DNA from: Pezicula radicicola
Lineage: Eukaryota; Ascomycota; Leotiomycetes; Helotiales; Dermateaceae
DNA: 64,000 nt
NCBI GenBank assembly: GCA_003008705.1
Contig: PDUO01000003.1
Coordinates: 1,947,247-2,011,246, forward strand
Direction: 5' to 3'
In this document: one piece after another, positions 46,787 through 55,508 of the stretch
Layout: the number at the start of each line of letters is the position of its first letter
Position numbering within the stretch: the first letter of the stretch is position 1
Translations under genes and position numbers: made by a program
Notes under the pieces: generated by a model
Told to the model about the DNA's origin: nothing
The model's database searches: none
Seen by the model: only the letters and a program-made list of their open reading frames with translations

Positions 46787-47323
46787 TTCTTGATTTGTCG
46801 TCAGTATAACTCCCAATTTTCAATGTCGCGATATCTGAAATATCCGATATTCTTACAGTACAGTTCAAGAAATAAAGATTGATCCTCAATTCCAGGATTA
46901 GATAACACTCTGGTGAAGCGTGACCTATATGTACCCTGGTGTGATTATAGAACTGGCGTGTATTATCGCCGACCTAATTACTAACCCGCCAGCATTGTTG
47001 GGCACTAGATTGAGCGATCAGAGTGATAGCTGCCGTTTCCCACGGCTATTTTTCGAGCGTAAAGCGACTTGACATGCCAATGCCTCGGAGCACCCACCCA
47101 CAGCTGACTGGCAGATAGATAGTCTTTCGGCAATTGCCCATCTGCATGTGGTAATATTCCGAGGCCATTATTTTCATCCCCCCAAAATGGATGTGAGGCC
47201 ATCTGCAAGCAGTTGTGAGTATCAATTGGCGTATAATAACAGCAGTACCACCGGTATTTTCAGAAATCCATATTTCATCTCATCTGTAGCATCAGTGACC
47301 ATCTTGCCGATTATCTAAATTTC
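46787..47323. other. Divergent intergenic region SDR2 / acyl-CoA dehydrogenase
   Basis: 537 bases between start codons; holds the CCTCGG pair listed separately. Nothing else is recognised. Confidence 0.4.
47083..47164. promoter_or_regulatory. Pair of inverted CCTCGG / CCGAGG elements, SDR2 / acyl-CoA dehydrogenase promoter
   Basis: CCTCGG at 47083-47088 and CCGAGG at 47159-47164 lie in opposite orientation within the 537-base divergent promoter, 297-378 bases from the SDR2 start and 160-241 from the acyl-CoA dehydrogenase start. Same arrangement as in the acyl-CoA synthetase/TF2 promoter. Confidence 0.5.
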
Positions 47324-48990
47324 ATGATGTCTGCACAAATTCCCATCATTGTCAGTTGCACCATCCCATTTTTAATTTGCCGAATTACTAATAGGCAAGC
47401 AACAGGCTGAGAATCGCATCAGTGAGCATGCGAAGAAGACACTAGACTTAGTCGTCAAGTTTGTGAATGAAGATTGTCTCCCGTAAGTCCAGCCTAGATC
47501 TTTCTGCAGCAAACATAAACTGATATATTCGATAGATTGGTAAGTTACTTTTTATCTCATGATAGGCACCTTATCCAGTTAGCCTGCTCCTACTCCTGGA
47601 TTCTACAAAATATCATATACTTACCTTATCGCACTAGGATCCCGTGTTCCATTCCCAAGTACCACTTAATGAAAGCCGGTGGGATAAATACCCAACTGTT
47701 ATCGAGCCTCTAAAAGAAAAAGCGAAGAAGCTTGGATTATGGAATATGTTTCTTGCTAGGGGACATTATAGCGAGGGAGCCGGATTCACCAATCTTGAAT
47801 ACGGACTAATTGCTGAGCAACTCGGAAAGTCGATTGTGGCTTCGGAGGCTACAAACTGCGCAGCTCCAGATACCGGAAATATGGAGGTTATCGCAAAGTA
47901 TGGAACAACCGCACAAAAGAATGAATGGCTCCAGCCTCTATTGGATGGTAAAATTCGATCAGCATTCTTGATGACTGAACCACATATTGCATCTTCGGAC
48001 GCGACAAACATTCAGCTGAGCATGAAGAGGGACGGCAATGGATGGGTCCTAAATGGCGAGGTAGGTCAACACCCTCTCCGAGAGTAGAGTCTGAGAATAA
48101 CTGAATAGAAATGGTGGAGTAGTGGTGCTGGTGACCCTCGCACTGCGATATACATTGTTATGGGCAAGAGCAGTCCGAATAACCCAGAAACTTACAAGCA
48201 ACAGTCAGTCATGCTTGTTCCGGCTAAAACTAAGGGTATTACAGTCAAGAGAATGTTATCAATCTATGGCTATGATGATGCTCCTCACGGCCACGCTCAT
48301 ATTGTCTTCGAGAATGTGAAGGTACCGGACAGCGCCATGGTTCTTGGCGAGGGGTGTGGCTTCGAGATCATTCAGGGGCGTCTGGGACCTGGCCGCATCC
48401 ACCATGCAATGCGAAGTATTGGTGTTGTAAGTGAACCCTGAACTTGATTGAACTTCTTGTAGGTTAACCGAGCAAAGGCCGAGAAAGCACTCGAATATAT
48501 GATTGCACGGACTAACGATTCCAAGAAGATACCATTTGGCAAGCAGCTGAAAGATCATGGTATCGTTCTTGAATGGGTTGCAAGATCACGTATCGAAATT
48601 GATGCCTCTCGTTTGATGATTCTCAACGCTGCTATCAAAATTGACCAGCTAGGTGCAAAGGGTGCATTGAAGGAGATTGCCGAAGCAAAGGTCCTCGTCC
48701 CAGCAATGGCCTTAAAAGTCCTTGATAGAGCTATCCAAGCCCATGGTGCCTCTGGCGTCTGTCAAGATACTCCCCTTGCCTACATGTGGGCTATGATGCG
48801 GACCTTGAGAATTGCTGATGGACCTGATGAGGTTCACTTGCAACAGCTGGGCAGGAATGAGAATAAGAGAGCCCCTGCAGTGATAGAACTGCTTAAAGGA
48901 GTAGAAGAAGAATCGGGAAGGCTCTTTGCAAAATATCAAGTCAAGTATACAGAGCCTGGCCCACAGAACAACCTCCTAGCCAAGTTGTAA
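47324..48990 (+). CDS. Acyl-CoA dehydrogenase, ACAD11-like, peroxisomal
   Basis: Six exons (47324-47350, 47400-47482, 47536-47539, 47638-48060, 48109-48426, 48463-48990) give 460 residues. The FAD/acyl-CoA fold is shown by [15 protein letters not shown], the lid region [35 protein letters not shown] and the C-terminal [17 protein letters not shown] with [11 protein letters not shown]. The third exon is only ATTG; without it the downstream frame is lost. An in-frame ATG at 47327 is equally possible. The final residues are AKL, a standard PTS1, so the enzyme should act in peroxisomes, introducing a 2,3-double bond into an acyl-CoA. The acyl-CoA synthetase ending in AKI is a natural partner. Confidence 0.92.
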
Positions 48991-49463
48991 TTAGTTATTT
49001 ATTATAATACTTAGGGTTAAGGGTTTAATTAATACTATCTACTACGTCCGATAATGAGGTATATATTATAATAAAACAATCACAAGAGCGATTATGCCGC
49101 TTCCCGGGTTATATTCAGGAATATAATTGCTAGTAGATAAAAATGTCCGGTTATTTGTTATGCTAACCTTTTAGGTATTCTACGTGTGTGGTAGAATATG
49201 TATATCTGTGCGGACTATTAGCCGACAGAATCACATTGTGGTTGGATGTGGTTGGACAGGGAGCAGGTAGTTGCTGGTATAGCGAGACGTGATATTGTTA
49301 AGACTTTTCCTGTCACCATACCCAACATAGCATCCTATGCGTGCAGTGAAGCGTATATAAAGACAATTTAGCGAGGCGGGATTCGCAACATCTATAATAA
49401 AGGTTGGCCTTTAACCCTAACTTTATAGACTTGATGGGCTTGATTGACTTGGTTAACTTGATA
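48991..49463 (-). mobile_element. Possible RIP-mutated LTR remnant
   Basis: Read on the minus strand, a purine-rich tract (49464-49480, AGGGAGGGGGAAA) is followed at about 49463 by TATCAAGTTAACC and a few hundred bases of non-coding sequence with a TATA-like box. This is the layout of a polypurine tract next to a 3' LTR; TA in place of the usual TG start would fit a RIP-type change. The left boundary is not clear and the internal coding part at 49480-49860 is unrecognisable. Confidence 0.3.
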
Positions 49464-50778
49464 TTTCCCCCTCCCTAAAAAACCTCCTGGGCTGAAGAAA
49501 TAAAGCTTACATCTCTACCCTGTACACTGGTTACTAAGAGGAACTTTAGGCTACCGAAGTATAAGTTGGTTGACTGATGTAACTTATACAGCTAGCGAGG
49601 AGTCCTTTTCATTATACTTTCCTTAAGCTTTTTCTGTAAAAATGGTTATGTCTTATGCTAAAGGGATATACTTAGGTTGTATGCAAGAAATAACGTACGA
49701 AAAAACACGACTCATCTGCCCTGACTGTATATCTTCGATGATACCCTATTTAATTTATACTAGGAGTATATGGAAATTAAGCAAATACCTCGCAGGATGA
49801 ACAGTTGTTATTGTGAACAGAATATCACTGATTCTGACAATTCAAATACGATCTTGTATTGATAAGTTGATAAGGTATCAATACAAGGTGTCACCTTCCT
49901 CTATAAATCTACTACAGATAATGTATTCCCAACTCGTGTATATACAGTATATGGCTTATCATACTTATATGTCTTTGGGCACTCCAGCCTCTCTCGGTGT
50001 CTCTGTTGGGACCTGCTGTAACCAGGCATTCATCTCATCCTTCGTAGCAACGACGATGACCCCTAGCATCCCTAGTGCATTTACCCCCACCATGTTCTTC
50101 TTTATGGCCCCTCGTCGTCTTGGAAGTACAAGCATCCATCGCTTTGTAAGGATCATAATGCGCGGGCACGCGACTCCAGGTGGAGCATTATCGGCGTGCT
50201 CAGAGCGACCATCCCCTACCTTGATTTTATGATTGTTGTTGTTGCTGTTGATTTTCATAGTTCAGACTTGTCAAGATGTATGTCACACAAATCGATGCGC
50301 TCCCTTAAGATAAGGAAGTGCATTAGCCGACAACATAACGAGGGTGAGGCCAATTATGACGCCAACACCCAAGCCAATTGCGTCGTCCAAGCTAATTTCC
50401 TTGCCCATGCCAATTCCAACATCTCTGATCCTAGTTGTACTCTTCGCCCAAATGAGTCGGGCATTGTAGTATTAGAAGGATTTCGCACTTGAGCTTTAGT
50501 TCATAGTAGTGGGTCTACATGGGAGAGATAGCGTCGGACACCTGTACCAAATCTGGACCTACGATAATATGCGAAAGCTCAAGTTCTCGTTGCGAAATCC
50601 TATTATTTAAGACCAGAAGGTCCAGCTAATGAAGAAAGCTCGACTAGCCAACTACAGCACAAAACTGGTACTGATCGTTATTTATTGAATTTCTGTTATA
50701 TTTGTCATCTTTATTAAGTCTCCGTTTAGGAGATTTACACCTATACACTCTGCGGAAACGATCATCGAGAAGATAGAC
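49464..50778. other. Intergenic region without recognised genes
   Basis: 1.3 kb between the LTR-like block and the nucleotidyltransferase relic. A 97-residue minus-strand frame (50258-49965) and a 139-residue plus-strand frame (49813-50232) overlap; neither resembles a known family. Confidence 0.35.
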
Positions 50779-51684
50779 ATGTCTCTCAAACATTACTTGC
50801 AGATGGCCTATAAGGAGGTTCGCCTAACTTCAGAACTCATCACGATCCAGCATTTGAATGGAACCCTGCAATATGACGGTGAGAACCTCCTCTTAGTATA
50901 TGGGGGCTCGTTTAATCCTCGGCACAGAGGACACATGGATGTTATCGGGGCTGAAGTCAAAGGTAGCGGCCGTTGCGATCGTCTACCAACTGAAGATTGG
51001 TAGCCAACAGTCATCCGGACTTCTTCCTTAACCAGAAACGCAGAGCGAACATTTGGGGTGTCATTCCTTCATTGCCAAAAGGAAGGCTGTGGGCGTGGAC
51101 AAGCACCTGGTACTACTTCAAGCTATTTACGGAGGTTTTACTTCGGTTGACCAAGGCCGACGGATTCAACCTGGTGTTCGCAAACTTTATTGGACCGGAT
51201 AACTTGAATCTAAAGGATCCTCTTAATGTTATGCTATACGAGTTCCCTTAGGTACTAGTCAAAACAAAGACCAGACATATCGCTGCCCACTTTCTCCCAG
51301 ATAGCAAGCCAGTAAAGTGGAATGGATTCGGGGAATGGTCCCGTTGCATACGTGGTTGTGAAAACGGTTAGTGCATGCATTGTCCTGAAAAAAAAAGCCC
51401 ATGTAACTTACTGATTTTGAATAGATGACAGGGAGGCAGAGGAAGATGCTGTGCTGTGGACGTGCACAGGTGTAGATAACAGTAATTCCGGGAACAGGGG
51501 TTACTATTTGCAATATTCGAAGTCTGTTTCCGCTGATATCATCTCGACAAACTTACGACAGGAGTTGATCCAAAGTCACCTTCTTGATAAAGCAAGTCTC
51601 AGCCAGCTAAGTATTGAATCTCTTCTTGAGCTCTTGGCACCAATCCTGCTGGAGAGTCGACAATCAAACACATACGATGTTTGA
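50779..51684 (+). pseudogene. Cytidylyltransferase-like nucleotidyltransferase, disrupted
   Basis: The N-terminal part contains the nucleotidyltransferase motif LLLVYGGSFNPRHRGHMDV. Conserved sequence then continues in other frames: VAAVAIV in one, LPTEDW in a second, VANSHPDFFLNQKRRANIWG in a third, up to MLYEFP. A TAG at 51249-51251 interrupts the same frame just before VLVKTKTRHIAAHFLP, and an ordinary intron near 51365-51424 leads to DREAEEDAVLWTCTG and a C-terminal RGYYLQYSKSVSADIIST segment. At least two frameshifts and one nonsense change therefore break a once full-length gene. The intact family (NadD/CTP-transferase fold) attaches a nucleotide to a phosphorylated substrate; fungal members of this kind are uncharacterised. 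Confidence 0.85.
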
Positions 51685-51959
51685 TTATGGGTGATAAGAG
51701 TGTGTAATGTAACACAGTAGGGGAATTGGTAGTACTTGATGCATATTATCTACAGTATGCCTTGTGCAACCTCTACAATACATCTTTGTTGATTTCTTTG
51801 AGCGTTCGGAGGAGTAATTCTAGTTGAGGTAAAAGGTGCAACTTTGTCAACACGCTTTCGATATAGGATATTCAAGGTTCTTCGGGTGGACGTAAGATTA
51901 AGCTTCGATATGACGTATGAAGTCTTGCATATTTATGCTTTGTTTACCATACTATTATA
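51685..51959. other. Intergenic sequence left of MITE
   Basis: About 275 A/T-leaning bases with no recognised feature. Confidence 0.3.
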
Positions 51960-52141
51960 GAATCCGAGCAAATTCATAAATCACTAGTCGGGACTATGAA
52001 AAGTAATGATTTTTACACTTTAACCAAGGGTTTGATAGTGTTCAGAGCCTTTAAGGCTGGCAATAGTGTAATTCTCCTCGTTTTTTTAGGGTATATTATA
52101 AGGGCGAGCCTAACTAGTGATTTATGAATTTACTCGGATGC
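51960..52141. mobile_element. MITE, Tc1/mariner-like, 182 bp
   Basis: Terminal inverted repeats of 29 bases (51960-51988 and 52113-52141) differ at two positions. The left begins GAATCCGAGCAAATTC and the right, read inverted, GCATCCGAGTAAATTC; both run inward to CATAAATCACTAGT. TA dinucleotides flank both ends (51958-51959, 52142-52143), the target-site duplication of Tc1/mariner elements. The interior has no coding capacity, so movement would depend on a transposase elsewhere. Confidence 0.8.
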
Positions 52142-52499
52142 TACAGTAGTTGACGCAGTTTCAACTTCCCACTTGTAATGTAATGCCGTCAACCTGTACG
52201 CCAATTCTTTTCAAAGTATGCCCACTTGAATCGAGGGTGTAATGTAAGCGAGCTTTGAGACACAGGTTGAACGAAGAAGGTGGTGGATGGCGACAAATAA
52301 GAGGATATATTATTTACAATGTGTGGGGATAAACATGCGACGTGAGTAGTAGCACTACATTATATCTTATCGAACTGTAACTTGAAGAGCTTTCCATCAT
52401 AACCTTAACCTCTGAGTGGTAGTGGTGAAAATGACCAACAGCAAACGTATATGACCACAGTCACGGCCGGAAGAGCTACCGCCAAGTCCACTGATAGCC
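52142..52499. other. Intergenic sequence right of MITE
   Basis: About 360 bases with no recognised gene or repeat. Confidence 0.3.
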
Positions 52500-53018
52500 T
52501 CAACCTACCTCTTCCTTATCATCATAGCACCGATGGCGATCACAGGAATAAGCGCCGGGTGGAACTCGCACCCGCACCAGGTACCGGGGCAAGAGAACTC
52601 GGAAGAGAAAATGCTCCGATGTCCAATCCATCCATGCACAGGCCGCTACGGCCGTCGACACAACCCAAGCTGCATATGGAATCATGATTGAGTGCACTGC
52701 CGTGTACGTTCTTCGGTACTAGATGCGCCACCACGTTAAATCTTGCAAATCGAGCGACGCCGCAGAGCACGTAAAATATCAGAGCAATTTTGATCCACTG
52801 GTGTGCGAAATCAAACACCGTATAACATAACGACTGGAGCGATACCAAACATGACCTGTGGGTTTATAATATAAGCAAGCAAAACAGATGAAAGTGCCAC
52901 TAGAAAAGAAATAGGGAGAATCGTACCAGGTCTGAGAGACTATCGAGCTCTTTACCCTAGTCAGAGCACTCATTTCTCCATCTTGCTACTATCCCGTCGT
53001 AGCGGTCGAATTCATAAC
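52500..53018 (-). pseudogene. CDP-diacylglycerol-serine O-phosphatidyltransferase (PSS) fragment
   Basis: On the minus strand the CDP-alcohol phosphatidyltransferase signature (DGxxAR, eight residues, GxxxDxxxD) is visible as DGIVARWRNECSD, a TAG stop, then GKELDSLSD. After a likely intron (GTACGA..CACAG) comes VMFGIAPVVMLYGV, a TGA stop and FRTPVDQ. A frameshift then leads to LCGVARFARFNV and LVPKN, blocks typical of fungal phosphatidylserine synthase. Two nonsense changes and at least one frameshift show this is a dead copy. The N-terminal part is missing, and homology downstream fades before 52500. The functional essential gene must lie elsewhere. Confidence 0.75.
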
Positions 53019-53399
53019 TGGATCACGTCAACTACGAATGGCCTCTTCTTCAAGAACGAGCAAGGAACAGAGATAGTTACACTAAAGGCTACAACGCACT
53101 CCCTTCCCACCAAACTAAGGAACAAACTAATGCATAGTACTATTCAAATCAACATGCCAAGCAAGGCCAGAGTGCGAACCAACAGACTAATGCCGGCTAC
53201 AGTTCGAATCGAAATCACTCACCATACCAATTCCAGAATCGATTTCCCCAGGCCTACAATTAGACCTAGGCACAGTTCGTAGAACCAAACCATGGGGAAG
53301 ATGATCAAGAGCCTTGATTTATATGGACGCCAGGGGGTTTCTACATGCCAGGGATGTCCGTATCGAGGGCGATATGCTTTTGTTTCGAGGGGGGCGGGT
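53019..53399. other. Intergenic sequence
   Basis: About 380 bases; a 99-codon plus-strand frame (52983-53282) is unassigned and overlaps the PSS relic. Nothing else is recognised. Confidence 0.3.
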
Positions 53400-53578
53400 T
53401 GTCACGTTACTCCTTACTTACTTAGTTCGTCGCTTATTACTTAGTTCCTATTAGTTAGTGGCCTAGGCCCATATATGGCCAGTGTGGCCACATAGTTCTC
53501 TTCTTCTTCTTCTTCTTTATCTACAAGTATTACCAATATTACCACATATACCATATTATTCTAGATCAACCCCTTACA
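53400..53578 (+). mobile_element. Probable solo or truncated LTR (copia-like)
   Basis: A 179-base block starts TGTCACGTTACTCC and ends CCCCTTACA, with the TG..CA termini of LTRs. It has a TATA-like ATATATGGCC in its middle and a TCT microsatellite after it. Immediately downstream, ATGGCATGAAACC resembles a degenerate primer-binding site (TGGTATCAGAGC type). No target duplication or internal coding sequence is evident. Confidence 0.4.
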
Positions 53579-54458
53579 ATGGCATGAAACCATTACAGAA
53601 AGGCAACTTGCGATGGGGCAATATTTGGATATTTGTGGAGGGTAGGGTTAACCCTAAAAACAACTAGTAATATAAACTACAGTAAGGGGTTATTATATTT
53701 GCGATATTATTATTAGCTTTTTAGCTTTTTACTTAAGAATTTATTGAAAACCTTAAACTAGTATAAGTATCTACTTCGTGCAGGCCTAATCAAACCCTAC
53801 ATCCGTCTGGATTTACATAACTTTATAGTTCTTTACTATTAAAAGGTTAAGAGTACATCCCTTGAACGACTACTCGATCAGCCGTTGTACGTTCATTTTC
53901 GCCTTGCATACAGAGTGAATGCGAATAACGCGACTATGCAAGGTCACTCTCGTTCCTATGCACTAACCTCGATATGATCAACAATTAATCATGAACCACT
54001 TAACCAGATTACACCCAGAGCACTAAACTTCCAGCCTTCCTCTTTGCCTTGCTACGTCTTCTCTAGAATCTCTAGATTAGCAAGAGATTTCTGGGGAGAG
54101 CTTGCAACGGAGGCTCCATTGCATGTGCATGAAAGAGAACATAAGGATGTCTATCGGAAGCGCTATCGTCGAAAGCGGAAATTTTCCTAACGTCGCTTCC
54201 CGTCTTATGAATCTATAAATTAAGGTGGAGCGGAGTCAACGTGAGAGGGTCCTAAGCCAGGGCTGCAAGGTCGCCGTTTACACGAGATAAACAGCAAGGT
54301 CATTTCAATCATGCCTGCTTAGCATGGTAATCAATGACATTCAATTTGATCCCCGAAGACTCGCGACGAATTACAGCACTAATAATTGCGAATATCTATA
54401 TATTCATATAGATAAAGATATAGAATATTACTCTATTATACATACTTGTCAACGCTCT
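53579..54458. other. Intergenic A/T-rich sequence
   Basis: About 880 bases, A/T-rich to 53870 and again at 54395-54450. No gene or structured repeat is recognised. Confidence 0.35.
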
Positions 54459-55508
54459 CTATAGTTTGTTGGTACTTGGTACAGATTTTCGCGTTAAATT
54501 CCAGTTGAGATACCAATTGTAATCGACAGTAACATCAGCTGCCTTTCGCCAATAAACGACATCTTGATCTACGGAAATTTTCTCGGTCAATCCGTGCATC
54601 TTCATGAACTCGTGGACAGCGGTGCGGCACTCCGGAATAGGCGCGTAGTCGTCAATGAGGATGTACCCACCAACACTTACGAACTCATACAGGTTGAACA
54701 GCTCGTCCATCGTACTTTCATACATGTCTCCATCTAGTCTCAGCACCGCCAACTTTCGTTGTTGTTGCTTCAACTCCGCTCGCACGAGCGGCAGTGAAAA
54801 CTGGAAGTAGCCGCGATGGAACTTCACGCGATCCTGCAGCAGATAGAACCGCTCGAAGTGGTGACGAACAGTTTCGAGAGCCACTTCCAAGTACTCCATC
54901 TTGCTCCACTTGTCGCTGTCTGCTGCTGTTGAAGCTGGCGGCAGGCCATTAAAAGAATCGCACAAGTGCACCTCACGAGTTGTGTCGGACCAAGCACTCA
55001 GCACACCCGTTGCATATATCGAAGCACCACCTCTCCATACACCACATTCGAGATAGTCTCCAGGGACTACATCTGTCGATCCACCGTTCTTGGAGACGCC
55101 CATCACCTCCTCCAGCGCTTCACGAAGGTTGGCTAGTCGACGCATTCCAATCATCGTGAACCCGAATCTCGGCCAGTCCAAACCAAATTGACGATTGTGC
55201 TCGTCAAACGGCATTTGATCGGCTACCGCATGGCCCGGAATAACTGCATTAGTCTGCAATGCATAGCCGCTCAGTGATGCAGCCAGTGTCCGTAGATACA
55301 AATCAATTACGCTCTCTTTCGAGGGATCCGGTGAGTGTAACTCAGCTGAGGGCGGTGAGGGCGGTGGGGACGGTGAGGACGGCGAGGACGGTGGGGACGC
55401 TGAAGCTGAGTATTGCCGAAGCTTGCTAGCGTTGAGGTATAGAAGCAGTGTCAAACTTCCGAGCACCGCAAACCAAATAATCCTATTCGAATTTATTCCG
55501 GCATGCAT
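54459..55508 (-). CDS. TylF/MycF-type O-methyltransferase with N-terminal membrane anchor
   Basis: An intronless gene of 349 residues. Residues about 9-26 (RIIWFAVLGSLTLLLYLN) form one membrane helix followed by a Ser/Pro-rich stalk (residues 38-55), giving a type II membrane topology. The catalytic domain matches the macrocin O-methyltransferase family: DYLECGVWRGGASI (AdoMet loop), VHLCDSFNGLP, LRLDGDMYESTMDEL and ILIDDYAPIPECRTAV, with the aspartates that bind a divalent metal. Bacterial TylF and MycF methylate sugar hydroxyls of macrolides; fungal and plant relatives lack clear substrates. A Golgi or ER lumenal sugar methylation is a reasonable inference from the anchor. The gene stands alone between decayed sequences and has no cluster-type promoter element. 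Confidence 0.85.
   Translation of the reverse strand: MHAGINSNRIIWFAVLGSLTLLLYLNASKLRQYSASASPPSSPSSPSPPPSPPSAELHSPDPSKESVIDLYLRTLAASLSGYALQTNAVIPGHAVADQMPFDEHNRQFGLDWPRFGFTMIGMRRLANLREALEEVMGVSKNGGSTDVVPGDYLECGVWRGGASIYATGVLSAWSDTTREVHLCDSFNGLPPASTAADSDKWSKMEYLEVALETVRHHFERFYLLQDRVKFHRGYFQFSLPLVRAELKQQQRKLAVLRLDGDMYESTMDELFNLYEFVSVGGYILIDDYAPIPECRTAVHEFMKMHGLTEKISVDQDVVYWRKAADVTVDYNWYLNWNLTRKSVPSTNKL

Noticed and set aside
49480..49860. A copia RNase H coding end next to the LTR-like block
   Set aside because: Translation in all frames gave no recognisable retroelement motif; only the purine tract and layout are suggestive.
52451..52687. A 78-codon plus-strand ORF as a gene
   Set aside because: It is antisense to the phosphatidylserine synthase relic and has no recognisable domain.
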